From positions 1 to 64,000 of the forward strand of contig NZ_JARUJP010000017.1 of assembly GCF_033659955.1 (NCBI RefSeq): a stretch of 64,000 nt of DNA, in the 5' to 3' direction. The translations under genes were made by a program, and so were the position numbers. How positions within the stretch are numbered: position 1 is the stretch's first letter; each line of letters opens with the position of its first letter. The notes beneath the pieces are model-generated. The model searched no databases, was not told the origin of the DNA, and was given only the letters and a program-made list of their open reading frames with translations. The stretch comes from Clostridium_AM tanneri (GTDB lineage Bacteria; Bacillota; Clostridia; Clostridiales; Clostridiaceae). Below, one piece after another: positions 51,054 through 59,929 of the stretch.

Positions 51054-52307
51054 ATGGAGATACTTTCTACTGGGGAAAAAATTAAAAGGGCAAGGATATA
51101 TAAGGGATTAACCTTAAAAGACTTATGTGAAGAAAAGATATCTGTTTCGAAAATGAGCTGTATAGAAAATGGAAAAATTAAGCCGGAGGAATGGATATTA
51201 GATTTTATTGCAGAGAAACTACAGGTGGACCCAGATTACTTGAAGCAAGATATAAGAACTCAGTTAGTTAGAAATGTTGATGAGCTAAAAAAACAGCATT
51301 ATTCAAAGGAATATGAGGAAATACTAGAGTATAACCTAAAGTATATAGAGGAATATTGTTATTATGATTTATCCTTCGAGGTTATACATTTGCTTTTTAA
51401 TTATTATCTTGACCAAAACAAAATCGAAAAGATACATCTTATGATCTCAAAGTATTATGATTACTTACAAAAGTGCTTTACAGAAGATAGATCAGCTGTA
51501 TATTATATGGATATAGCTAGATTCTTATTTAGTACTAAAGAATTTTCCCAAGCTGCTAGTTACTATAACAATGTTAGAAAAATCTCTAAATCTAGGGATA
51601 ACTACGGTCTTCTTTCTAGGGCAACTTATAATGAAGCGGCTTGTTATTTAATGTTGGAAGATTACGATAAAGCTTATGAAATAGCAATAAGACTTATTGA
51701 TTTAATGGATTACATAGAAACGGATATAAAGAAAGCAGAAGCTTATCATATGCTTGCTATGCTCTGTCTTAGAAGAAACAGGGATAAGTTTAGTGAATAT
51801 GAACAAAAATCCTATGAATTATATAAAAGTGATCAGGTGCATAAAGCTCAGGCAATATACAATTATGCTGCGGTTATGTTTAGTGTAGGACTTAGGGATA
51901 AGGCTATAAACTACGTAAATAGAGCACTAAATTGTTATCCTAGAAATAATAAAGAGCTTCTTGTAGGCTTCATGCTTACCAATATTAATAAGCTTATTGA
52001 GAACAATGTATTAGAAAAAGCTCAAGGTATTTGTGATGAGGCACTAAATTATGCAATAGCCTTAGATAATATTATATTCGTTGAAAGGGCCTACTATTAT
52101 AAAGCGTTGATACTGGAGAGGGAAGGCAATCTTAATTCGGCAGAAATGTATATGAATTTATCCTTAGATGCCCTTCTTAAGTTTGCAAGCAATAGCCAGA
52201 TTTATAAAAGATATATGGAAATGGGAGATATGTACCATCGCATGGAAAATATTAACGAGTCTATAAAATATTTTAATTTTGCGATACAATTGGAAAAAAA
52301 GATGTAA
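51054..52307 (+). CDS. HTH-TPR regulator (XRE-type, RRNPP-like), second of two
   Basis: 417 residues from ATG 51054 (AGGGTGAGG precedes it; upstream GTG codons lie inside this site). HTH domain with ILSTGEKIKRARIYKGLTLK and EEKISVSKMSCIENGKIKPE, then TPR-like helices (YEEILEYNLKYIEEYCYYDL, AQGICDEALNYAIALDNII, and a last NINESIKYFNFAIQLEKK). The recognition helix differs from its paralogue (SKMSCIENGKI against GQISLVESGKS), so targets probably differ. The gap to the first regulator is 21 bp, one operon. The following galE has its own promoter. Confidence 0.86.
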   Translation: MEILSTGEKIKRARIYKGLTLKDLCEEKISVSKMSCIENGKIKPEEWILDFIAEKLQVDPDYLKQDIRTQLVRNVDELKKQHYSKEYEEILEYNLKYIEEYCYYDLSFEVIHLLFNYYLDQNKIEKIHLMISKYYDYLQKCFTEDRSAVYYMDIARFLFSTKEFSQAASYYNNVRKISKSRDNYGLLSRATYNEAACYLMLEDYDKAYEIAIRLIDLMDYIETDIKKAEAYHMLAMLCLRRNRDKFSEYEQKSYELYKSDQVHKAQAIYNYAAVMFSVGLRDKAINYVNRALNCYPRNNKELLVGFMLTNINKLIENNVLEKAQGICDEALNYAIALDNIIFVERAYYYKALILEREGNLNSAEMYMNLSLDALLKFASNSQIYKRYMEMGDMYHRMENINESIKYFNFAIQLEKKM

Positions 52308-52312
52308 CTTAT

Positions 52313-52351
52313 AAAATCACTATCAAATTAATGTGTTTTGATGGTGATTTT
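52313..52351 (+). terminator. Terminator after the HTH-TPR pair
   Basis: AAAATCACTATCAAA and TTTTGATGGTGATTTT arms with T run. Confidence 0.85.
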
Positions 52352-52375
52352 TTATTACCAGTAAAAGGTACATAG

Positions 52376-52404
52376 TTGTTGATAAAATTTTAATTTGATA
52401 TAAT
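52376..52404 (+). promoter_or_regulatory. Promoter of galE
   Basis: TTGTTG, 17 nt, TATAAT, ending 33 nt before the galE start. Confidence 0.65.
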
Positions 52405-52437
52405 TAACATAAGCTAACAAAAAAGGAGGGCTTAAAC

Positions 52438-53430
52438 ATGGCGATTTTGGTTTGCGGCGGTGCTGGATATATAGGAAGCCACATGGCAGCCTATTTGAAG
52501 GAACAGGGAGAGGATATAGTTATACTAGATAATCTGCAAAAGGGTCATGAGGCTGCAGTCCATAAAGTAGGAGAAAAGTTTTACTTTGGTGATTTGAGAG
52601 ATAGAGCTTTTTTAGATAAGGTTTTTAGTGAAAATAAAATTCATGCAGTTATAGATTTTGCAGCAGATTCTTTAGTTGGGGAGAGTATGAATGAACCATT
52701 GAAATACTTCGAGAATAACGTTGGTGGAACAATAGGGCTATTAAACGCTATGAAAGATCACGGAGTAAAGTATATAGTATTTTCATCTACAGCAGCTACC
52801 TATGGAGAACCTGAGAATATTCCTATTATAGAAAGTGATAAAACTTTTCCTACAAACCCTTATGGAGAGTCAAAGCTTGCAGTGGAAAAGATTTTGAAGT
52901 GGTGTGATAATGCTTACGGTATAAAGTATACTGCTTTGAGATATTTTAATGCAGCTGGAGCCCATGTAAGTGGAACTATAGGAGAGCATCATAAGCAGGA
53001 AACTCACTTAATTCCTATAGTGCTACAGGTGGCATTGGGACAAAGGGATAAAATAATGATATACGGTGATGATTATAATACTGAAGATGGAAGTTGTATA
53101 AGAGACTACGTACACGTTACAGATTTAGCCTCAGCTCATTTACTGGCACTAAAAAGATTAGAAAAGGGCGGAGAAAGTGCTGTGTATAATCTTGGAAATG
53201 GAAAAGGTTTCTCTGTTAAAGAAGTCATAGAAGTTGCTAGAAAAGTTACAGGTAGGGAAATAAAGTCAGAGATTGCAGAGAGAAGGTCAGGAGATCCAGC
53301 AGTGCTAATAGCCTCCTCTGATAAAGCTAAAAAGGAGCTTGGATGGAAGCCACAGTATGATTCTCTTGAAACTATAATTGATACTGCCTGGAATTGGCAC
53401 AAAACTCACCCAAAGGGATATGAGGATTAA
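52438..53430 (+). CDS. galE: UDP-glucose 4-epimerase
   Basis: 330 residues. NAD-binding GGAGYIGSHMAAYL at the N-terminus, FAADSLVGESM, SSTAATYGEPENIP and the catalytic YGESK with Lys, then LRYFNAAGAHVSGTIGEHH. This is a short-chain dehydrogenase fold and a full-length GalE. It interconverts UDP-glucose and UDP-galactose, linking to galU at 4 kb. AGGAGGG before ATG. No Leloir genes (galK, galT) lie nearby, so it likely serves polysaccharide synthesis. Confidence 0.96.
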   Translation: MAILVCGGAGYIGSHMAAYLKEQGEDIVILDNLQKGHEAAVHKVGEKFYFGDLRDRAFLDKVFSENKIHAVIDFAADSLVGESMNEPLKYFENNVGGTIGLLNAMKDHGVKYIVFSSTAATYGEPENIPIIESDKTFPTNPYGESKLAVEKILKWCDNAYGIKYTALRYFNAAGAHVSGTIGEHHKQETHLIPIVLQVALGQRDKIMIYGDDYNTEDGSCIRDYVHVTDLASAHLLALKRLEKGGESAVYNLGNGKGFSVKEVIEVARKVTGREIKSEIAERRSGDPAVLIASSDKAKKELGWKPQYDSLETIIDTAWNWHKTHPKGYED

Positions 53431-53557
53431 TTTCCATTAATGTTAGGACAATTCCTCCATCAGTGCTTTTATTTACTATAATATATTTGAACAATAAGGG
53501 TTAACATATGTAATAGAAAAGCTTAATTAATTCAGCATGACGGAAGAGGGTGACTTT

Positions 53558-54328
53558 ATGAAAAAGTATTTTTCTATTACATGTGCAATTCTATTTTCTT
53601 TAATGATTTTTTCAACTGTTAACAAGAAAGTCTTAGCTTGCAATTCTAATGAAGTACAGGATAAAGCTATTCACCCAAAGGAGGTATTTCTAACCTTTGA
53701 TGACGGTCCTAGTGAAAATAACACAAAGGAAATATTAAAGACTTTGAAGGATAACAATGTAAGAGCTACCTTCTTTATAGTGGGAATGAAAAGCGAGGAA
53801 AATCCTAAAATGTTGAAGGAATTAAGTGAAAGTGGAATGAGCATAGGCATACATACTTATTCTCATGATTATAAGATAATGTACAAAAGTTTAGAGGAGT
53901 ACATTAAGGACTTTGAAAAGTGCAGGACTGTTATAAAAAATGTAACTGGGAGAGACCCTATTTCCTATATAAGGTTACCTGGTGGTTCTGACAACTTGGT
54001 TACAAGTAAAAGTAACCTAGAAAGTATAAAAAAAACTCTAAATGATAATGGCTTAAAATATGTTGATTGGAATGTATGTGCTGGAGATGCAGAAAGTACT
54101 CAAGTTACTGTTGAAAAGGTGAAAAATAACATAATAAGTCAGTGCAAGGATAAAAACTTTGCGGTGGTTTTAATGCATGATACTTACTATAAAAAATTTA
54201 CTGCAGAAGCTCTTCCAGAGGTTATAAAGTACCTTCAAAAGGAAGGTTTTGTTTTTAGGACCTTTGACGATTTAACACCATCAGAGGAAGATAAGATGGT
54301 GAGAATGGGAATATTAAATAGAAAATAA
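53558..54328 (+). CDS. Secreted polysaccharide deacetylase (NodB/CE4 family)
   Basis: 256 residues from ATG 53558, with GAGGGTG before it. Signal-type helix (1-24), then NodB domain: VFLTFDDGPSENN (metal Asp), RATFFIVGMKSEE, the metal His pair in IGIHTYSHDYKIM, the IRLPGGSDNL arginine loop, and VVLMHDTYYK. It removes acetyl groups from cell-wall or surface glycans outside the cell; peptidoglycan GlcNAc is the usual target of this type. It neighbours galE and gatD/murT. Confidence 0.92.
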   Translation: MKKYFSITCAILFSLMIFSTVNKKVLACNSNEVQDKAIHPKEVFLTFDDGPSENNTKEILKTLKDNNVRATFFIVGMKSEENPKMLKELSESGMSIGIHTYSHDYKIMYKSLEEYIKDFEKCRTVIKNVTGRDPISYIRLPGGSDNLVTSKSNLESIKKTLNDNGLKYVDWNVCAGDAESTQVTVEKVKNNIISQCKDKNFAVVLMHDTYYKKFTAEALPEVIKYLQKEGFVFRTFDDLTPSEEDKMVRMGILNRK

Positions 54329-54366
54329 AAAAGAGAAAAACCTTTTAAGAGGTTTTCCCTTTTATT
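54329..54366. terminator. Terminator between convergent deacetylase and gatD
   Basis: AAAAGAGAAAAACCTTTT pairs with AGAGGTTTTCCCTTTT with small bulges. Confidence 0.65.
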
Positions 54367-54389
54367 TACTAAGCGACAAGAGAAGGGTT

Positions 54390-55124
54390 CTAAGAATCCT
54401 TCTTTTTGCTTTCTCTTTTAATAATAAATTCCTTTGCTCTAAGTTCTAAGCTGTCATCTAAAGGTGATAGATTTACTTCCTCATACTTGCTGCTTAAAGC
54501 AGTAGTTATAAGTCTGTCAGCTAGCTCTGGATTTTTAGAGAGAAGAGAGCCGTGAAAATAAGTACAGAAACAATTTTTAAATATACAACCTTCATAGCCG
54601 TCTTCACCATTATTGCCGTAACCGGCGATTACCTTACCAAGAGGCTTTAAATCTCCAATGTAAGTTCTTCCAGAGTGGTTTTCAAAGCCTACATAAGTTT
54701 CGTTAAATTCTTCATTGTGAATTACAGTGTTTCCAATGAAACGCGTATCTCCACCTTCTGTATATATATCCAGTATTCCAAGGCCATCTAGCTTTTCACC
54801 GTCAGGAGTGGTGTAATACTTTCCTAATAGTTGATACCCTCCACATATGCTTAGGAATACCTTTCCTTTTTCAATATACTCTGTTATTCCTTCTTTTTTG
54901 TTTTTGTCTAGATCTTCAGATACTATAGATTGCTCATAGTCCTGACCGCCGCCGAAAAAGGTTATATCATACTGATCTGAGTCAAAGGGATCTCCTAAGG
55001 ATACGTTGAATACGTTGACCTTTATTCCCCTTTGTTCAGCTCTATATTTTAAAATAAGAATATTGCCTAAGTCACCATATACATTTAACAAGTCAGGGTA
55101 TAAATGACATATGTTAAGTTCCAT
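54390..55124 (-). CDS. gatD: Lipid II isoglutaminyl synthase glutaminase subunit GatD
   Basis: 244 residues, class-I glutamine amidotransferase of the CobB/CobQ type: start MELNICHLYPDLLNVYGDLG, catalytic Cys in LSICGGYQLLGKYY, and His in CTYFHGSLLSKNPELADRLI. It frees ammonia from glutamine and passes it to MurT. The gene lies 15 bp after murT in the same direction. The pair amidates D-Glu of lipid II stem peptide. The C-terminal tail is Lys/Asp-rich. Confidence 0.94.
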   Translation of the reverse strand: MELNICHLYPDLLNVYGDLGNILILKYRAEQRGIKVNVFNVSLGDPFDSDQYDITFFGGGQDYEQSIVSEDLDKNKKEGITEYIEKGKVFLSICGGYQLLGKYYTTPDGEKLDGLGILDIYTEGGDTRFIGNTVIHNEEFNETYVGFENHSGRTYIGDLKPLGKVIAGYGNNGEDGYEGCIFKNCFCTYFHGSLLSKNPELADRLITTALSSKYEEVNLSPLDDSLELRAKEFIIKRESKKKDS

Positions 55125-55139
55125 TTTAACGGCACCCCT

Positions 55140-56540
55140 TTACCATAATTTTTTTATATATCCTTTACTATTAAGGAATTTTCTAAAGTTTATCATAGCA
55201 GTATAAGTAGCAAGTATATAAACTTTATCTGTTTCACAACCTTTAATTTCCTCAAGTAATTTTTCGTATTCCTCACAAATTGTAAACTTTTCAGAAGGAA
55301 GACCAGCAACTTTAAGTCTTGTAGCCATATCATAAAGTCTTATTCCAGCTACCATTATTTTTTCAATACTAAGAGAGCTGAGCTTTTCAAAGTTAACGTC
55401 CCAGATCCAGGATACATCTCTTCCATCGGCATAGTTATCGTTCAATAATACTGCTAGGTCAAAGGTTCTTTTATCTAGGCTTATAGTATTTATAGCCTGA
55501 TCATATCCTGCAGGATTTTTAACTAGGATTATTTTTACATCCTTACCCTCTATGTTTATGTTCTCCTGTCTTCCAAAGCTGCTTTGCTGACTCTTTAGAG
55601 AGTTAGCTATAACTTCGTTCTCAACGCCACAAACCTTAGATACAGAATATGCGCATAGAGCATTATATATATTGTAAGTTCCAGGTTGGTTTATGTAATA
55701 TTCCTTTCCATTTATGACAACGAGAGAGCCTTCAGGAGTTTGTTCTTTAATTTCGTCTACAGTATAGTCAAGTGCAGGTCTCTTATATCCGCAGTCCTCG
55801 CAGTAGAAATCTCCTAGATGATTATATGTAAGATAGTTGTATTGATAAGGGCTTTTACACTTTTTACAGAATTTCGCATCTGCATTTAAATCTAAAACTT
55901 TGTTGTTATCTAGAGAAGTATTAAAGCCGTAGTAAATAGTTCTATTTGGCAGTCCTAAATCTCCTAAAAGGGATTCATCGCCATTTAAAACTAAATTTGA
56001 TAGAGGAACCTTTTCTACACCCTGAAGAATCTTCTTAAGAGTAGTATAAACTTCACCATACCTGTCTAGCTGATCTCTAAAAAGATTTGTAATAGTTATT
56101 ACCTCTGGAGTTACGTATTCAGTAAAAAACTGCACGTTAGCTTCATCACATTCAATAACAGCATATTTTGTCTCAGAACATCTGCTAAAAGAGAAATTCT
56201 CTACAAAACAAGAAACTATTCCAGGAAGCATATTAGCACCTGTATTATTTGTTATAACGTATTTTCCGCTGTCCTTAAGCATATTATATATCATACTTGT
56301 GGTTGTAGTTTTTCCGTTGGTGCCTGTTACAAGAAGCACCTTGTAATCTTTGCATACCGTCTTTAAAATATCCCTATCTAATTTTAAAGCAACCTTTCCA
56401 GGAAAATTACTTCCACCTTTAAACAAGGCTCTAGACAATTTTATTACTAACTTTGAAATTAATATACTAAAAAAAGATTTGATATTAATTTTCCACACCA
56501 CCTTTTTATAAATAACAGATAGATTGTATAAACTAATCAC
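55140..56540 (-). CDS. murT: Lipid II isoglutaminyl synthase subunit MurT
   Basis: Mur-ligase-like. ATP loop VTGTNGKTTTTSMIYNML, Cys4 zinc ribbon (CKKCKSPYQYNY, DFYCEDCGYKRP), and the C-terminal DUF1727 with VKNPAGYDQAINTIS and the catalytic-triad Asp region NDNYADGRDVSWIWDV. MurT activates the alpha-carboxyl of D-Glu in lipid II with ATP and takes ammonia from GatD. The start is unsure: GTG 56540 has no ribosome site and a TATAAT lies only about 15 nt upstream, so GTG 56501 or 56498, after AAAAAGGTG, is likelier (about 452 residues). Repeat cluster starts 50 bp upstream. Confidence 0.93.
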   Translation of the reverse strand: MISLYNLSVIYKKVVWKINIKSFFSILISKLVIKLSRALFKGGSNFPGKVALKLDRDILKTVCKDYKVLLVTGTNGKTTTTSMIYNMLKDSGKYVITNNTGANMLPGIVSCFVENFSFSRCSETKYAVIECDEANVQFFTEYVTPEVITITNLFRDQLDRYGEVYTTLKKILQGVEKVPLSNLVLNGDESLLGDLGLPNRTIYYGFNTSLDNNKVLDLNADAKFCKKCKSPYQYNYLTYNHLGDFYCEDCGYKRPALDYTVDEIKEQTPEGSLVVINGKEYYINQPGTYNIYNALCAYSVSKVCGVENEVIANSLKSQQSSFGRQENINIEGKDVKIILVKNPAGYDQAINTISLDKRTFDLAVLLNDNYADGRDVSWIWDVNFEKLSSLSIEKIMVAGIRLYDMATRLKVAGLPSEKFTICEEYEKLLEEIKGCETDKVYILATYTAMINFRKFLNSKGYIKKLW

Positions 56541-56593
56541 GATACTTAAATATTATAATACATTATAACTTTTTTTACATCAACAAAATAAAT

Positions 56594-56800
56594 GGGGACG
56601 GTTCACAATTATTCAAGATAAATGGGGACAGTTCACAATTTTTCAACATGGAGTAACGGGGGACAGTTTACAACTTTTTAACAATGCATATATCAGGGGA
56701 GGGGTTATAATTATTGAAATAGTTGTAGACCGTCCCCTATTAAAGGTTGAATAATTGCAGACTGTCCCCAAGAAGTGTAGAATAGTTGTGAACTGTCCCC
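56594..56800. repeat. REP-like repeat locus 17 (cluster of six arms, three forward and three inverted)
   Basis: Forward arms at 56594-56615, 56624-56648 and 56658-56683; inverted arms at 56714-56737, 56747-56769 and 56777-56800. Forward 2 (GGGGACAGTTCACAA) is matched in full by inverted 3 (TTGTGAACTGTCCCC); the others pair imperfectly. The nested order suggests repeated insertion of hairpins into hairpins. It lies in the divergent murT/GDPD promoter region and stops 3 bp before the GGAG ribosome site of the GDPD gene. Confidence 0.9.
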
Positions 56801-56815
56801 AAAGGAGATGATTAG

Positions 56816-57559
56816 GTGAAAAAGGTTTTGAACATAGCCCACAGAGGCTTCAGTGGTATTTACCCTGAAAATACAATGCTTGCATTTAGGAAAGCAGTTG
56901 AGATACAATGTGATGGTGTGGAAACAGATGTACAGCTTACCAAAGACTGTATACCAGTTCTATGCCATGATGAGACCTTAGACAGAACTACTACAGGAAA
57001 GGGTTTCATAAAAGACTATACTTATAAAGAACTTTCTAAACTAGATGCAGGTATAAAGAGGGATAGAAAATTTAAAAGCTGTAGAATACCGACTTTAGAT
57101 GAGTTTTTAGACTTTGCTAAGGATAAAAACATACTAATAAATATAGAACTAAAAAATAGTATAATACAATATCCATCACTGGAAGAAATAGTTATAGACA
57201 GAATATACAAATATAAGATGGAGAATAATTGTATACTATCATCCTTCAATCACTATTCAATGGTTAGGTGTAAGAAAATAGACAATAGGATAAAAACAGG
57301 GCTTTTATATAGTGAAATATTATACAGGCCAGAGAAATATGCAGAATATGTAGGAGCTGATGCACTTCATCCAGACTTTTCAACTCTTTACCATGATAAC
57401 ATTATTAAAGGAACGACGGAAAAAGGTATTCCTATAAATGTGTACACTGTTAATGAAGAAAAGGACATGATAAGTATGATAAACTTAGGGGTAAATGGTA
57501 TAATTACTAACTATCATGATAAATTAAAAAGGATACTTTCAATACTGCATTTACCTTAA
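56816..57559 (+). CDS. Glycerophosphodiester phosphodiesterase
   Basis: 247 residues, GDPD family: AHRGFSGIYPENTMLAFRKA (catalytic His/Arg), VETDVQLTKDCIPVLCHDET (Glu/Asp metal ligands, second catalytic His) and INIELKNS. Cytosolic (no signal). It cleaves glycerophosphodiesters to glycerol-3-phosphate and an alcohol. Start is GTG 56816 with GGAG 8 nt upstream. Directly after the six-arm repeat cluster, so its 5' UTR is probably made of repeat hairpins. Confidence 0.93.
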   Translation: MKKVLNIAHRGFSGIYPENTMLAFRKAVEIQCDGVETDVQLTKDCIPVLCHDETLDRTTTGKGFIKDYTYKELSKLDAGIKRDRKFKSCRIPTLDEFLDFAKDKNILINIELKNSIIQYPSLEEIVIDRIYKYKMENNCILSSFNHYSMVRCKKIDNRIKTGLLYSEILYRPEKYAEYVGADALHPDFSTLYHDNIIKGTTEKGIPINVYTVNEEKDMISMINLGVNGIITNYHDKLKRILSILHLP

Positions 57560-57577
57560 ATATAAAGGACTAAGGAC

Positions 57578-58474
57578 GTGATTACTCTGAAAAAAGGATA
57601 TATTTATTCTATAGTGTCTGCTGTTCTTTTCGGAACAGCAGGGATATTTGTAAAGCTTGGCCATAACACAGGTCTTGACTCTGTAAGCTTGCTTACAGTT
57701 CAGTACATAATAGCAGTATCATTAATGTTTTTAACTGCGGTTTTAAAGGATAGAAAAAAGCTCCAGGTAACTAAAAAGCAACTATTAAATATGGCAGTAC
57801 TGGGTGGAGTGGGGAATACCTTTATGACCATATTTTATTACATGGCCTTTGAATATTTACCAGTGGCTATGGTGACAATGCTTTTATTTACATATCCAAT
57901 AATGGTTTTTATTTATTCTGTAGTATTTGGAAAGCAAAACATAAATAGAAAAAAGATTATGGCTATAGCAGCAGCCTTTCTAGGCTGTGTTTTGACGTTA
58001 AATATTTTATCTGGCGGATTTCAATATTCTATAAAGGGATTAATATTTGGGCTATTAAGCGCAGTTTTCTATGCTTTCATGAATTTGTATACAGAAAAGA
58101 AACTAGACAATGTAGACTCTCTATCGATTAATGCTTATTCTACCTTATTTTCTTTACTGATACTGATTTTATATAAACCACCTAAAATTTTATTTACTGG
58201 AGAAATAAAGCTTGAAGGCTTATTATACACAACTATACTTGCAATTATATGTGAAATAATACCTCTTACCTTATTGTATGAAGCGATATACCATATAGGA
58301 GCACTTAAGGTTTCCATAATAAGTAACCTAGAGATTCCAACTTCTATAATAGTGTCCTTTATATTCTTAAAGGAGGGTGTGTCAGTAACACAGATTCTAG
58401 GAGCTGTACTCATATTTTATGCTATACATTTAGTAAGACAGGAAGAAACTATGGTATCGAAAAAGGCATCTTAA
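57578..58474 (+). CDS. EamA-family (DMT) transporter
   Basis: 298 residues, ten helices in two EamA halves: first half KGYIYSIVSAVLFGTAGIFV to VFGKQNINRKK, second half LIFGLLSAVFYAFMNLYTEK to HLVRQEE. DMT carriers export metabolites or amino acids. Start GTG 57578 after AAGGA; the spacing is short, so translation is probably coupled to the GDPD gene 18 bp upstream. Followed by a terminator. Substrate unknown. Confidence 0.9.
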   Translation: MITLKKGYIYSIVSAVLFGTAGIFVKLGHNTGLDSVSLLTVQYIIAVSLMFLTAVLKDRKKLQVTKKQLLNMAVLGGVGNTFMTIFYYMAFEYLPVAMVTMLLFTYPIMVFIYSVVFGKQNINRKKIMAIAAAFLGCVLTLNILSGGFQYSIKGLIFGLLSAVFYAFMNLYTEKKLDNVDSLSINAYSTLFSLLILILYKPPKILFTGEIKLEGLLYTTILAIICEIIPLTLLYEAIYHIGALKVSIISNLEIPTSIIVSFIFLKEGVSVTQILGAVLIFYAIHLVRQEETMVSKKAS

Positions 58475-58505
58475 AAATGAAGTATTATTGCAATTAATAC
58501 ATAAT

Positions 58506-58546
58506 AAAAAAGCTCTTCACTTTTTATTAAAGTAAAGGGCTTTTTT
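58506..58546 (+). terminator. Terminator after the EamA gene
   Basis: AAAAAGCTCTTCACTTTTT and AAAGTAAAGGGCTTTTTT pair with a few mismatches and give a strong T run. Confidence 0.8.
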
Positions 58547-58642
58547 ATTTAAAAGTTATATTACTATTTTAGTATATCAAAACTATTGGTCAGTTAGATA
58601 CCACCTTGGAAAAGGCACTAAATATGTTTAATATATTCAAAT

Positions 58643-59494
58643 CTACTGAACAGTTAAAGCTCTGTTTGTAAAATTACCTATGATAGTATTTACTGGAGAT
58701 ATGGTTACAAAGGAGTTTGGCTCAATTTCACCTACAATGGATCTCAATGTGTTAAGCTGATTCTTTTGAATAACTAAATATATAAACTTTTTACTGCCAC
58801 TAGAATACCCACCAACGGCATCTAAAACAGTAACACCTCTTACAAGTCTAGTTTTAATTTCATTTATCATAACTTCTGAATTCTCACAGATTATTACGCA
58901 CTGTCTTGAAGAAGCAAGTCCCTCTTGAATGGCATCCATAGTTTTTGTTCTTACGAAACTCATTATAAGAGCATACATAACGGAGCTTGGACCCATTACA
59001 ATTCCTACTAAAATATAAACTATAATGTCTTCGATTAATAGCAATTGTGAAAGCTGTAAGGACTTAAACTTGTTATTTATTATCTTAGCAGATATATCTA
59101 GACCACCAGTAGAGCCTTTAGCAATAAATATTAAAGAGGCTGCCACACCAAAAAGTACTCCACAGAATATAGATGAAAGTAATCTGTCTTCAAGAGCAGG
59201 TAGTTTAAAGAATAAATTCATGTTATCTAAGAGTATGGAACTCACAAATACCACGAAAACACTTCTTATTGTAAACTTTCTTCCTAAAAGTCTGTAACCA
59301 AAAATAAATAAAGGAACATTAATTAAAATAGTAGTCAGTCCAACTTTAGCACCAAATAAGTGATTTAGGGAAAGTGCTATACCAGTAACTCCGCCACTAC
59401 CTATTCCACTAGGAATCATAAATGCATATGTAGTAAAAGCTGAAATAACGCTTCCAAGTATAATTAAAAAGTACTCTGTAATTCTATTTTTCAC
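58643..59494 (-). CDS. YitT-family membrane protein (DUF2179)
   Basis: 283 residues. Five helices at 7-185 (YFLIILGSVISAFTTYAFMI, IPSGIGSGGVTGIALSLNHL, KGSTGGLDISAKIIN), then the cytosolic DUF2179 domain (about 215-275; TVLDAVGGYSSGSKKFIYLV). These are conserved YitT-family parts; most Firmicutes have several copies of unknown transport role. GGAGGG upstream. Divergent from pckA. Confidence 0.9.
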   Translation of the reverse strand: MKNRITEYFLIILGSVISAFTTYAFMIPSGIGSGGVTGIALSLNHLFGAKVGLTTILINVPLFIFGYRLLGRKFTIRSVFVVFVSSILLDNMNLFFKLPALEDRLLSSIFCGVLFGVAASLIFIAKGSTGGLDISAKIINNKFKSLQLSQLLLIEDIIVYILVGIVMGPSSVMYALIMSFVRTKTMDAIQEGLASSRQCVIICENSEVMINEIKTRLVRGVTVLDAVGGYSSGSKKFIYLVIQKNQLNTLRSIVGEIEPNSFVTISPVNTIIGNFTNRALTVQ

Positions 59495-59929
59495 CTTGAT
59501 AACCCTCCCGTAACAAATATTAATTTTGAAATTTAAAATTCATGCCTAAAAGATATTAGCATAAAATATGTTAATAAACAACAGGAGGAATATTAATAAT
59601 TTGTTACCTTTTATCATTAAGGAATAATGTATACCTTTTCACCGGTTAATGAGACTTTAATGTACTAAATTTTTAAGTATTATCACAGATATTAAATATA
59701 AAAAATTAATTAACATACTAGCTTTGCAAGTCACAATGAGAAAAAATTGCAAAAATAATGTATCACATAACAAAAAGTATAGCATTATTGAGGTAAATAC
59801 GTGGCAATGTGATATATCATTGAAAGTTGCAAAAGAAAATGACGGCAAATCAGGTTAAAAATAAAATTTTTCTTGCATTTTTCCCTCAGTGTTGTAATAT
59901 ATAAGTATAGACTACTAGGGGGGTAAATA
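59495..59929. other. Divergent intergenic region, yitT-type gene and pckA
   Basis: 435 bp of AT-rich DNA without a convincing gene. AGGAGGAA near 59582 is a ribosome-site-like word without a good frame. The pckA promoter candidate is at 59873-59900; nothing else I could support. Confidence 0.4.
59873..59900 (+). promoter_or_regulatory. Probable pckA promoter
   Basis: TTGCAT, 16 nt, TAATAT, about 30 nt before the ATG with GGGGGG ribosome site. Confidence 0.45.

Noticed and set aside
56594..56800. CRISPR-like array from regularly spaced 21-mers
   Set aside because: Arms flip orientation, spacing is uneven (about 8-30 nt), spacer lengths do not fit, and no cas genes are present. The pattern is palindromic repeats.
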